Assembly: GCA_000332255.1 (NCBI GenBank)
Contig: KB235926.1
Coordinates: 2,992,764-3,035,921, forward strand
Length of the DNA stretch: 43,158 nucleotides
Direction: 5' to 3'
Source of the DNA: a cyanobacterium PCC 7702
GTDB lineage: Bacteria; Cyanobacteriota; Cyanobacteriia; Cyanobacteriales; Nostocaceae
Every line of letters starts with the position of its first letter. Position 1 is the first letter of the stretch. The position numbers and the translations under genes are program-made. This document shows, piece after piece, positions 17,631 to 25,995 of this stretch. The notes under the pieces are model-generated. The model searched no databases. It was not told where the DNA came from and worked only from the letters and a program-made list of their open reading frames with translations.

Positions 17631-17711
17631 CGGGTACTTACGTCCATACCTTTTAGCCTTTGTGAAATGGAAGAGGAAGTACATCCCAAGGATTCTACCT
17701 CCTACCTTTGA

Positions 17712-18761
17712 TTAATTGCCTTTCCAAACTATTTCTTTGACCTGGACTTGCTTGGGAACTAACTTAATTTTGTGTAAGGTATCGGCAATTTCTTGCTGTT
17801 TAGCGATTATTTCATCTGTTATGGGCAGTACACCATATTTTCGCCGTTTTTCGGCAATCTCTAGTGCTGATGCTTTGATACCTAATTGGGGTTCTAGGAA
17901 TTTGGCAACTTCTTTTGGATTAGCAGCTGCCCATTTATCTACTTTACCGACTTCGTCTAAAATAACTTTCAAAAGCTCGGGATGCTTCTCGACAAATTCT
18001 TTGCGGGCAAGGTAGTAACCCCGATTCGGTGCTAAATTGGTTGCATCTGTTAAAGTCCTTGCTCCGGTTGCTTGTTGGGCTGCTGCTAAGTAAGGATCCC
18101 AAATTGCCCAAGCATCCACATTACCACCTTCAAAGGCAGCACGAGCATCTGCCGGTGCTAGAAAGGCCGGCTTAATATCACTGTATTGCAAACCAGCTGC
18201 TTCTAAGGCTTTGACGACGAAATAATTGGTATTTGATCCTTTGGCAAAGGCGATTTTTTTGCCTTTGAGTTCGGCGACAGTTTTTATCCGTGAATTTTTT
18301 GGTACGATAATTGCTTCTGCCTTGGGTCCCAAGGGATCGCAGGCAACATAAACCAAGGGAGTACCTGCAGCTTGCGCAAAAATTGGTGGTGATTCGCCTG
18401 TATAACCAAAGTCAATGCTACCCGCATTCATAGCTTCTAGCATTGGCGGTCCAGCAGGAAATTCTGTCCATTTTGCAGATGCACCAGAAGCTGCTAGCGC
18501 TTTTTCTAATTCGCCTTTGCTTTTGAGTAGGTTAAGTACTGTTGCTGCTTTTTGGAAACCAATATTGACTGTAATTCTGTTTGTGTTGGTTTGATTGGTC
18601 GTTGTTGAAGTTCCAGCTTCCAGCTTTTGAGCGGATGAAGAGCAGGAAGAAACTACCAAACTTATACCTAGCCCCACAGCAAATAAGAGGGACAAAATGC
18701 GAATTTTTCGTTGGTAAAAAATTGCTTGTAAAAAATGCAATGACATCATTAATACACGCAT
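17712..18761 (-). CDS. ssuA: Aliphatic sulfonate ABC transporter substrate-binding lipoprotein SsuA
   Basis: A periplasmic binding protein for alkanesulfonates (or a related sulfur/nitrogen compound). The 349-residue protein has a signal with a lipobox, ISLVVSSCSSS, giving an N-terminal lipidated Cys near residue 41. The mature domain has VNIGFQKAATVLNLLKSKGE, AGPPMLEAMNAGSIDFGYTG, AIIVPKNSRIKTVAELKGKK, NYFVVKALEAAGL, PADARAAFEGGNVDAWAIWD and GYYLARKEFVEKHPELL, all typical of the SsuA/TauA family. The start could instead be the ATG five codons downstream. No ssuB or ssuC gene lies beside it. The ssuD/ssuE enzymes are about 7-8 kb away on the same strand. The gene looks intact, unlike its downstream neighbour. 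Confidence 0.9.
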   Translation of the reverse strand: MRVLMMSLHFLQAIFYQRKIRILSLLFAVGLGISLVVSSCSSSAQKLEAGTSTTTNQTNTNRITVNIGFQKAATVLNLLKSKGELEKALAASGASAKWTEFPAGPPMLEAMNAGSIDFGYTGESPPIFAQAAGTPLVYVACDPLGPKAEAIIVPKNSRIKTVAELKGKKIAFAKGSNTNYFVVKALEAAGLQYSDIKPAFLAPADARAAFEGGNVDAWAIWDPYLAAAQQATGARTLTDATNLAPNRGYYLARKEFVEKHPELLKVILDEVGKVDKWAAANPKEVAKFLEPQLGIKASALEIAEKRRKYGVLPITDEIIAKQQEIADTLHKIKLVPKQVQVKEIVWKGN

Positions 18762-19299
18762 ATATCAGTAAGTAATCCCTTTTACTGCCGTAGTCTTAGC
18801 CTTCGGAAAATTATTTTTTTTGCAAAGCATTAGTATTTGTTGAAATAGTTCAATTTACTCCGGGTACAGAAACATATTAGCCCCTGGGTCAATTGTTTCT
18901 CTCTCACTAAAGCCGTATTTTTACCATTAGCATATGTACATTTTGAACATGATGGACTAAAATATACTGTAAATTGGTAGATAAACCGTATATTATTAGA
19001 TAATAGTTTTACATAGTTAAAGAAAAAATACAAGGATACTTTGTAAAAAAAAAATGCAAAACTTCCAGACCTCTTTGCTTATTAGGCTTGGTTGGGTGTA
19101 GTTTTTTGGCAGCAGTGCCAAATTTTTCTTCTTCTAGACCCGAAAATTCTGAAAACTGAATTGTCAACGCGATCGCCTGACTTGACGAATTTGTTAATTA
19201 CAGCCCAGACTTTTTGAGAGCAATACAAGCCAATTTTATCTTGTTTCGTGCTGCTATTAATTTAGAATCTAGAGAATTTAACTATATTTTTCCACAACT
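18762..19299 (+). other. Spacer with a possible decayed lipoprotein fragment (about 19063-19302)
   Basis: The first half should carry the ssuA promoter; nothing specific was found. From about 19063 a rightward frame reads LCLLGLVGCSFLAAVPNFSS, then after TGA codons LDEFVNYSPDFLRAIQANFI and LFRAAINLESREFNYIFPQL, ending at the start of the dehydrogenase. It resembles a lipobox followed by a short mature region, but no family is recognised and the frame has two stops. Confidence 0.25.
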
Positions 19300-20248
19300 A
19301 TGAAACTTATTCTTCCTATAGAACTAGCCTCTGATATTGAGCTTTTATTGCCAGCAAATTTAACAGTTGTACGTGTAGATAATGAAGGCAATTTTGATGG
19401 CGATCCTACTGGTGCTGAAGTTTATTTGAATGGATTTAAATTGAAAGATACTACTCTCCATAAAGTTCTAGCCGCCGCACCAACGATTCGCTGGCAGCAC
19501 ACACCTAGTTCTGGAGTGGATCATATTCTTACACCCACTTTTTTAGAGCGCGATATAATTCTGACTAATGGTTCTGGATCTCATGCTATTTCCATTGCAG
19601 AATTTGTATTGAATTTTATCCTTTATCATGCTAAAAAAGTTCAGCAATTAAAATATTTACAAGCTCGACAGCAGTGGTTTAAATGGTTTGAAGTAGAAGA
19701 ATTATACGGCAAAAATCTATTAATTATTGGTACGGGAAATATAGGTCGAGAAATTGCTATTCGCGCCAAAGCTTTTGGAATGCAAGTTTGGGGTAGTCGC
19801 CGCCATCCCCAACCGTTATCAAATTTTCACAAAATAGTTGGCGCCCATGAATGGAGAGCACTGCTTCCAGAAGCTGATTATGTAGTTGTAGCTACACCTT
19901 TGACTCCAGAAACTAAAGGTTTGCTCAACGGAGAAACGCTGCGGTTAATGCGTCCGAGTGCTTATTTAATCAATATTGCTCGTGGCGCGATCGCGCTCTG
20001 AAGATGCTTTATTGACTGCTTTGCGTGAAGGTTGGATTGCTGGTGCTGGGTTAGATACCTTTGCAACCGAACCATTACCACCAGACAGTCCCTTTTGGTC
20101 TTTACCTAACGTATTTGTCACTCCCCATTGTTCAGCACTGACACCCCAGCTGCATCAGCGCATTGTATCTCTATTTCTTGATAATTTGACGCGGTACCTT
20201 CACCACCAACCTTTACGTAATGTTGTGGATAAAAAAGCCGGCTATTAA
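19300..20248 (+). pseudogene. D-2-hydroxyacid dehydrogenase, one frameshift
   Basis: An NAD(P)-dependent reductase of 2-keto acids. The first 228 codons include RWQHTPSSGVDHILTPTFLE, the NAD-binding LLIIGTGNIGREIAIRAKAF (GxGxxG near residue 147) and YVVVATPLTPETKGLLNGET. At 19990-19998 the catalytic-Arg segment should continue INIARGAIVDEDALLTALRE but reads GAIAL-stop, because one extra base sits at a newly formed GCGATCGCGCTC. The rest is intact in the next frame: SEDALLTALREGWIAGAGLD, FATEPLPPDSPFW (catalytic Glu region) and FVTPHCSALTP, where the catalytic His follows Pro. The total would be about 316 residues. A single lesion makes recent inactivation or a sequence error equally possible. 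Confidence 0.88.
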
Positions 20249-20444
20249 GTGAAGTCGGTGTTTGCTTTTCTTTGCAGGCAATGCCATACCATATTTTGGC
20301 GATCGCACCTTAAGTACAATTTTCCCATATCTTCTGATACCAAAATATTTTTGCCAAAATTGTCACAAATCTCTTTTGTTAACTTAAACTTAAACTAAAG
20401 TTAATCTACCAAGATTACGGATATTCTGTTTCACAATAAATGTT

Positions 20445-20954
20445 ATGTTCCTTACTTCCAGTGATTGGTTGCATATCAGCTCTAGATTGGGATTAGCCAT
20501 GTTGGTAGGTTGCGCGATCGGATTCAACAGAGAACGTAAGGGCAGACCTGCGGGGATGAGAACCTTTATGTTAGTAAGTATGGGCGCAGCACTTTTTGTC
20601 ATGATTCCGCTGCAAGCAGAAGGAGATAGTCCTTACGCAACAACTAACGCTCTTAGTCGCACTATTCAGGGAGTCACTACAGGAGTTGGGTTTTTAGGAG
20701 CAGGGTTAATTTTACAACAGTCTTCTCCACCATCAGCAGATAAACCACAAGTGCGTGGATTAACTACCGCAGCTTCGGTATGGATAGCTGCAGCATTAGG
20801 AGCAGCGATTGGTTGTGGTTTGTGGCAAACTGGTATCGTGGGAACTTTGCTGACTTTAATCACCTTAAGTGGTGTAAAGCGTTTGCGAAAGTCTATTCAC
20901 CTTATGAGCAATAAACACTCGAAAACTTCAGTTGCTGAGGATATAGAAGATTAA
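20445..20954 (+). CDS. MgtC/SapB-family inner-membrane protein
   Basis: A 169-residue membrane protein with four to five hydrophobic segments. Family hallmarks are LGLAMLVGCAIGFNRERKGR (residues 15-34), AGMRTFMLVSMGAALFVMIP, RTIQGVTTGVGFLGAGLILQ and VRGLTTAASVWIAAALGAAI. MgtC proteins influence magnesium and phosphate homeostasis and membrane energisation. The cytosolic C-terminus is short (KRLRKSIHLMSNKHSK), so it lacks the ACT-like domain of Salmonella MgtC. It is intact and apparently monocistronic. Confidence 0.88.
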   Translation: MFLTSSDWLHISSRLGLAMLVGCAIGFNRERKGRPAGMRTFMLVSMGAALFVMIPLQAEGDSPYATTNALSRTIQGVTTGVGFLGAGLILQQSSPPSADKPQVRGLTTAASVWIAAALGAAIGCGLWQTGIVGTLLTLITLSGVKRLRKSIHLMSNKHSKTSVAEDIED

Positions 20955-21046
20955 GTTGGGAAATGTAAAGTTTGCACCTAAGGAAGAAAAAGAAATAAAA
21001 TTAACAATAATAATACACCTACTCGATGAATCAATTCCCAACTCAT

Positions 21047-21487
21047 CTAGATATAGTACATAAGTTCGCTGGGATATTGATTTTCTCGTTGTTCATAAAG
21101 GTCTTGGAGCGTGAGTTTGTTCAAGACAGCATTGATTGCTTCATATACTTCTAGATAGAGACTTTGAATAATTTTCCTATCTTTTGATACTTCTAAAACA
21201 GAGTCGGTAAAATTGTTAATTGTTGAGGTTCCTTCGATGCAACGAAAGGCATCTAACAGTGTAATCTGTTTGGGTTCTCGTGTGAGTATATAGCCTCCTT
21301 TCGAACCGCGTGTACTTTTTATTAAACCTCCATTTCTTAACGTTGCCAATATTTGTTCTAAGTAGCGACTGGGTATATTTTGAACAGCTGCTATCTGGCG
21401 AATATGCAAAAACTCTCCTTTGGGATATGCACTTGCTAGTTCCAAGAGAGCAAGAAGTGTATATTCAAATTTACTTGAGAATTGCAC
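21047..21487 (-). CDS. Rrf2-family transcriptional regulator
   Basis: A 146-residue winged-helix regulator. It opens with FSSKFEYTLLALLELASAYP and IRQIAAVQNIPSRYLEQILA (recognition helix), then LRNGGLIKSTRGSKGGYILT (wing) and ITLLDAFRCIEGTS. It has one Cys, not the three-Cys cluster of IscR/NsrR, so it probably does not hold an Fe-S cluster. In this it resembles CymR-like members that control sulfur/cysteine metabolism. That role is inference, supported only by the sulfur-related neighbours (ssuA, ssuD, ssuE, DUF442, arylsulfotransferase). Confidence 0.9.
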   Translation of the reverse strand: MQFSSKFEYTLLALLELASAYPKGEFLHIRQIAAVQNIPSRYLEQILATLRNGGLIKSTRGSKGGYILTREPKQITLLDAFRCIEGTSTINNFTDSVLEVSKDRKIIQSLYLEVYEAINAVLNKLTLQDLYEQRENQYPSELMYYI

Positions 21488-21812
21488 GGGTATTAATACT
21501 TCCTAAATCTAGCTCCATATTCCAATCTAGCGATCGCTAACTGCTTTTACTCTAAGGAGTCTGAATCATAAAAGCAATTATTTTCTCTTTTTATTTTCAT
21601 AAGCTAAAATAATTATAGCCTTGAAAAGGAACGCATTTACCTAAGTTCAGACGGCGTGAGCGATTAAAAACTCACACCACAGGATTTAGTTGATGTCGGT
21701 GAAGTTTTCAGACTCTCGGACAGTTGTAATACCGTTTCTGCAAAAATTACAGCAAGTTTTCTCAGCTTGTAGCGAGCAGTTAAGTACTGATTCCAAAGGG
21801 AATAGGATTTTA
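21488..21812. other. Spacer between Rrf2 and DUF442 genes
   Basis: It holds the Rrf2 upstream region with one HIP1 site (21531) and a short GTGAG/CTCAC pair near 21656-21675. No gene or convincing terminator seen. Confidence 0.3.
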
Positions 21813-22250
21813 TCAGGAAGAATTTGTTGATTTTTCCTGGAGAAATTGTTGAAGATGGGGTTGTTCTAACTTTAAACCCAGTTCCTGAGCTTTTTGTTTA
21901 ACTTGCTCTGGTGTTAAACCTTGTTGATTGGCTTCTGCTATCAACGCAATGGCGGTTGCTCTAGCACCGGCTGCGCAGTGAATTAAAATTGGTTTGGGTA
22001 AACTCTCTATTGTCTGAATTGCTTGATGGAGTGATTCTTTATCTGCTTGTGTTGGGCTTAAGGGTATATTAGCATACTCCAAGCCAGCAGCCTTTGCTTG
22101 CTTTTGCTCATCATTGACAAAACCCTTCTCTGTTGGTGAACGTAGATTTAACACTGATTTAAATCCTGCTTGTGCTGCTTGCTGTAAATCTTCAACAGAG
22201 ACTTGTCCAGCAGCGCTAAATAGGTCGCTAATTTTTTTAATTTCTGTCAC
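21813..22250 (-). CDS. DUF442 / beta-lactamase-hydrolase-like phosphatase (TIGR01244 type)
   Basis: A 145-residue soluble protein with a dual-specificity-phosphatase-like fold. It has QVSVEDLQQAAQAGFKSVLN, LRSPTEKGFVNDEQKQAKAA, YANIPLSPTQADKESLHQAI and the active-site loop HCAAGARATAI (HCx5R-type, Cys near residue 92). In other bacteria this domain is linked to persulfide dioxygenase/sulfurtransferase modules, consistent with a role in sulfide or persulfide handling, but no partner domain is fused here. The C-terminus adds a helical TPEQVKQKAQELGLKLEQPH. The gene is intact. Confidence 0.85.
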   Translation of the reverse strand: MTEIKKISDLFSAAGQVSVEDLQQAAQAGFKSVLNLRSPTEKGFVNDEQKQAKAAGLEYANIPLSPTQADKESLHQAIQTIESLPKPILIHCAAGARATAIALIAEANQQGLTPEQVKQKAQELGLKLEQPHLQQFLQEKSTNSS

Positions 22251-22284
22251 AGGCGTGCATTTGTAGTTAATTATTTTTATTTTA

Positions 22285-22485
22285 AGAAAAATCCCCCGGA
22301 ATGACCGGAAATGACTGACATTGAATAGGAACTATATAGGTCAGTCATGCTGAAAGCCAGCGATCGCTGCTCATATGTCCTTGCACCAGAGCGTAACCGT
22401 GATTAATGAAAAACAAAATCGAACCAACTATCAGCGGTACTTTAATCCTTAAAAAAACTGCGCAAAATTTCCCACTAGATTTCAT
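22285..22485 (-). pseudogene. NrtS-like small nitrate/nitrite transporter, fossil
   Basis: Reading leftward from an ATG at 22483-22485 gives MKSSGKFCAVFLRIKVPLIV, GSILFFINHGYALVQGHMSS and DRWLSA, then TGA (22345-22347) and, in the same frame, LTYIVP. The hydrophobic helix followed by NHG and later LTYxVP is the pattern I recall for NrtS-family two-helix nitrate/nitrite transporters. The text after LTYIVP is frameshifted and the last segment is lost. It is too short for many ORF cut-offs. The identification rests on a remembered pattern over about 50 residues, so it is moderate. Confidence 0.45.
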
Positions 22486-22570
22486 AATTTTTTCTTGAGT
22501 ATGGGCGAGAAAGTTTTTTATTTGCTTAATCTTTATAGTATCAGTATCAAGGTTATTTTTTCATCCCAAA

Positions 22571-23548
22571 TCACAATTTTAGCCAGGGAATTTGCTCTGG
22601 AGCATAACAAAAAGCTCGGAACACAGAATTTTGTTCTCCACACGCTACAAAAGCAGAGCCTCCAGGAATATTTTGTTTGCTAAAAAAGGGATTTACAAAT
22701 TCCCACACAACTTCTCCTTCACTTGTGACTTCAAATATCCGTCCGTAAGCACCCTCTGTGATTAAAGTATTACCGTTCGGTAGACGCTGCGCTCCAGATA
22801 TATAAGCACTGAAAAAGTTATGGGGTGGATTATCAACATATTCACAAACAATTTCTTTGCTTTGATGGTTGATTTCAATAACGCGCGAAAAATTCAAAGC
22901 TGTATTCTGACGGTGAGCGCCATTATCAAATCTTAGTAAATTTCCATTGGTTAATTCGTTAGGAAAATGTTGCTGCGCCAACACGTTATGTCCTAACTTC
23001 TAAATAATTTCTCCTGTGTTTTTATCTACTATTACAACTGTAGAAATATTGCGAAAACTCAACACGATATTACCATCAGCTAACTCTCCAACGGTGTTAC
23101 CGTGCGACCATTCGTGGCGTTCGTCTTGGGCGGTGATTATGTCTGTTTCTGGGTTAAGATGTTCGTAAGCATGCCAAGTCCAAACAATCTCGCCTTGCGG
23201 TGTGACTTCATACACAACATCAGCATAAATATCTTTCCCGTCTACCTCTGTGTTTGGGATTCCACCCTGAATTTGAGTTACTAAATATTGGGGAAATTTT
23301 TCAATGGCAAGTATAATTCTGTTACTATTGCGCAAACGACGAGCGTCATGATGATGGTCTGGATTTTTGTATTCCCAAACAATATTTCCTTGCGGATCTG
23401 CTTCTCAAACAACTCCACCTTTAAATAAAGACCATTTGGGAAAACGTGAGCGTATATCCAGGAAAAGTTTTTCAGGATTATAAGCTCTTAAACCAGTACC
23501 GCGACGGCGAATTGTATTTTGGTCAATAATTGTTTTGGTTAGATTCAT
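22571..23548 (-). pseudogene. Arylsulfotransferase-like beta-propeller protein, two nonsense codons and a deletion
   Basis: One frame spans the whole gene from ATG 23548 (MNLTKTIIDQNTIRRRGTGL) to TAA 22571. It is interrupted only by TGA at 23405-23407 (GGVV-stop-EADPQGN) and TAG at 23000-23002 (GEII-stop-KLGHN). The second falls where relatives have Trp (IWKLGH), and both need only one change from TGG. Repeated propeller blades are seen as NIVWEYKNPDHHHDARRLRN, GEIVWTWHAYEHLNPETD, DERHEWSHGNTVGELADGNI and NGNTLITEGAYGRIFEVTSE. About 45 residues between PEKLF and RFPKWSLF also seem to be missing relative to the family. The family (ASST/arylsulfotransferase-like) transfers sulfate between phenols in known members; the cyanobacterial substrate is unknown. 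Confidence 0.85.
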
Positions 23549-24035
23549 AGAACATCTACTGTCGTCAAGTTAAACTCGAATTTTGTGGTTCAAAATCGGA
23601 CTTTTCAAGTAAATATTATATCTTGATAGATAAATGTACTTTCTATTGAATTCCGATTCAATGGATAGCAAGCTTTTGCTGAAATTCCAAGTTATTCCAT
23701 GCTAAAAGTACTCAAAGCGCCAGTAAAAAATTGCATGACTGAGTAGATAAATGGAGATTAATTTTTGTCATTTTTCTGGTAATTATTGTTGTTTGGAGCG
23801 ATTAAATGACTAGTTGTAGAGTTGCAAGGATACGTGTATAGAAGCGATCGCTTTCTGTGTTGGCGAGTATTCGCTTCCAGCTGGTCTCAAGTTTTTGAGG
23901 TAATAGTTTTGCCAGGCGATCGCCTTACAGCTAGCTAGCTAGCTTTGCATCTTTTGACAAAGCTAGTAATGCTTTAACTACAGGCTACGATTGACAAAGG
24001 GTATATTGAAAATTTACTGTGAGGCGATATTCAAG
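23549..24035. other. Gene-free spacer upstream of queD
   Basis: It has two HIP1-like sites (23844, 23916), a GCTAGCTAGCTAGC-like run at 23930 and the hairpin listed separately. I found no coding remnant. Confidence 0.4.
23939..23966. other. 9-base perfect hairpin upstream of queD
   Basis: CTAGCTTTG (23939-23947) and CAAAGCTAG (23958-23966) around a 10-base loop, without a T-run. It lies 70 bases before the QueD start and could be a transcript structure or operator. No known riboswitch class is recognised. Confidence 0.4.
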
Positions 24036-24425
24036 ATGGCTAGATGGAAATTAGTAACAGAATTCTCCTTCGATAGCGCCCACTACATTAAAGATTACGA
24101 TGGTCCTTGCGGTCGCTTGCACGGACATACTTATAGAGTTCGAATCGAAGTTATTTCACCTAAGTTATACTCTTCGGAATATTGTCCCCATCCGGTTATG
24201 GTGGCTGATTTTAGGACTTTGCGTTGGGCTAAGCAAGATGTATCTAAGGGAGGACTTGACCATTGTGTTCTCAACGATGTCTTACCTCCCGAGTATGAAA
24301 GCACTGCTGAGATGATTGCTAAATTTATCTACGACGAAACTAAAAAACGATTACCACCAGCTGTACAACTCAAAGTTGCGGTATCAGAAACTCCAAATTC
24401 CTGGGCGGAGTACGGAGATGATTGA
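24036..24425 (+). CDS. queD: 6-carboxytetrahydropterin / 6-pyruvoyltetrahydropterin synthase family (QueD-like)
   Basis: Converts dihydroneopterin triphosphate to a tetrahydropterin, in the queuosine or pterin pathway. The start is MARWKLVTEF (ATG 24036); GAGG lies about 12 bases upstream. The 129-residue protein has the zinc histidines in FDSAHYIKDY and LHGHTYRV and the catalytic Cys in GPCGRLHGH (about residue 24). VMVADFRTLRWA and GLDHCVLNDVLPPEYESTAE follow, with the final catalytic Glu region in SETPNSWAEY. No queuosine genes are nearby. QueD versus a PTPS-type paralogue cannot be decided from sequence alone. Confidence 0.88.
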   Translation: MARWKLVTEFSFDSAHYIKDYDGPCGRLHGHTYRVRIEVISPKLYSSEYCPHPVMVADFRTLRWAKQDVSKGGLDHCVLNDVLPPEYESTAEMIAKFIYDETKKRLPPAVQLKVAVSETPNSWAEYGDD

Positions 24426-24595
24426 AATGTTGTCTTAGGGCGTGGGTTTCGCTTTTCACACTCTCGCCTAGTATTATAAGGGGAACCAAAAAAATTAAGC
24501 AAAAGTCAATTAATTGGTTTTGTCCCTAAAAATATCAATAATCTATTGAAAATAACCAGTAGCTTGTTTGTAGCTAAATACGTACTTAAATCGTT

Positions 24596-25795
24596 ATGCA
24601 AAAACAAAGTATAAATAACCGTTTGTTACTATTAATGACAACAGGAGTAACTTTACTCAATAGCTGCACGCTGCAAATTCCCAGAAACACTCCTTATCAA
24701 GGCCAAGCTAGTCAACCAGCTCAAGCAACAACACAAACAAGCGATCGCTCATTAGAAGAAACTCCAGAGGATAGGAATTTTGTCGTTGCAGTTGTAGATA
24801 AAGTGGAGCCAGCAGTGGTACAAATCAATACTGCTCGCACGGTTAGAACTGAAGTTCCGTATGTGTTTGAGGACCCGTTTTTTCGCCGCTTTTTTGGCGA
24901 TCGCATCCCCATTGAACCCCAAGAACGCGTAGTCCGAGGTATTGGCTCTGGTTTTATCATCAATCCTAACGGTCAAATTTTGACCAACGCTCACGTTGTT
25001 AACAACGCCGATCGCGTAGCGGTAACTTTGTACGATGGTCGAGTTCTTCAAGGTAAAGTGTTAGGAGCAGATACTGTTAGTGATGTTGCAGTCGTACAGG
25101 TCTCTGCGAATAACCTTCCCACCGTCCAACTAGGAGATTCCCAAAAAGTACGTCCGGGACAGTGGGCGATCGCTATTGGTAACCCCTTAGGTTTGCAACA
25201 AACCGTGACACTAGGCGTGATTAGCGCTGTAGACCGTTCTATCAGTGATTTAGGTATTTCCGAACGCGGTGTTGGTTTGATTCAAACTGATGCAGCTATT
25301 AATCCTGGAAACTCTGGAGGTCCTTTATTAAATGCTCGCGGTCAAGTGATCGGTATTAATACAGCGATTATTCAAGGCGCTCAAGGAATTGGCTTTGCAA
25401 TTCCCATCGACACAGCGCAACGGATCGCCCAACAGTTAATTGCAAAAGGCAAAGTCGATTATCCTTTTATCGGTATTGAAATGGTAACCCTAACACCAGA
25501 AATTAGGCAACAAATTAACAACAATCCTAATTTTGGAACCCGCGTGCAGACAGACCAAGGAGTTCTTGTGGTTAGGGTTGCTCCCGGTTCGCCAGCAGCG
25601 CAAGCAGGAATCAGAAGTGGAGATGTAATTCAGCAAATTAATAATCAACCAATTACCAAAGCAGAACAAGTTCAACAAATAGTTAATAAAAGCGGCATTG
25701 GTAGTAATTTGCAAATTAAAATATTACGCAACGGACAAACTGTGGAAGTAGTAGTAAAACCTGCACCCCGTCCAGCTAGAACTCAACCAAGCTAG
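24596..25795 (+). CDS. HtrA/Deg-type serine protease with one PDZ domain (HhoA/HhoB/HtrA)
   Basis: An envelope protease for damaged proteins. Of 399 residues, 1-24 form a signal with LLNSC, a lipobox-like site. The trypsin-like domain has the triad His (ILTNAHVVNN, about 130), Asp (TVSDVAVVQV, about 161) and Ser (INPGNSGGPLL, about 240). QGIGFAIPIDTAQRIAQQLI leads to a single PDZ domain (about 295-390; GVLVVRVAPGSPAAQAGIRS, GDVIQQINNQPI). One PDZ is typical of the three cyanobacterial Deg proteins; which paralogue this is cannot be told. The gene is intact. Confidence 0.93.
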   Translation: MQKQSINNRLLLLMTTGVTLLNSCTLQIPRNTPYQGQASQPAQATTQTSDRSLEETPEDRNFVVAVVDKVEPAVVQINTARTVRTEVPYVFEDPFFRRFFGDRIPIEPQERVVRGIGSGFIINPNGQILTNAHVVNNADRVAVTLYDGRVLQGKVLGADTVSDVAVVQVSANNLPTVQLGDSQKVRPGQWAIAIGNPLGLQQTVTLGVISAVDRSISDLGISERGVGLIQTDAAINPGNSGGPLLNARGQVIGINTAIIQGAQGIGFAIPIDTAQRIAQQLIAKGKVDYPFIGIEMVTLTPEIRQQINNNPNFGTRVQTDQGVLVVRVAPGSPAAQAGIRSGDVIQQINNQPITKAEQVQQIVNKSGIGSNLQIKILRNGQTVEVVVKPAPRPARTQPS

Positions 25796-25930
25796 CAGTA
25801 CGCAAATAAGTTGTTAGCTGCGGCGATCGCTTTTTTGTCCCTGGGTCTGAAAGCAAGGAAATGCTATGCAGTCAGCGATTTATCGTTACTTGTAGGGATT
25901 ACTAGCACCAGTTACTGCAAACAATAGGAA

Positions 25931-25967
25931 AGTAGCAGAGGGGACCCAGCATTACCCAACTGCTACT
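25931..25967. other. Inverted repeat, possible weak terminator
   Basis: AGTAGCAG (25931-25938) and CTGCTACT (25960-25967) with a 21-base loop, between the convergent htrA-type gene and ssuE. There is no T-run; it may fold in either transcript. Confidence 0.35.
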
Positions 25968-25995
25968 TGGGAAGCGGGAGGCAAAATGTCATTAG

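Noticed and set aside
19300-20248. Programmed frameshift in the hydroxyacid dehydrogenase
   Set aside because: No slippery heptamer or downstream structure; the shift lies in a catalytic segment and resembles the other random lesions.
22311-22348. ATGACTGAC / GTCAGTCAT inverted repeat as an operator for the DUF442 gene
   Set aside because: It lies within the NrtS-like fossil and has a 20-base loop; coincidence is as likely.
22571-23548. Stop-codon readthrough (selenocysteine or pyrrolysine) in the arylsulfotransferase
   Set aside because: Two different stops (TGA and TAG), at least one at a conserved Trp site, and an accompanying deletion favour decay; no recoding structure seen.
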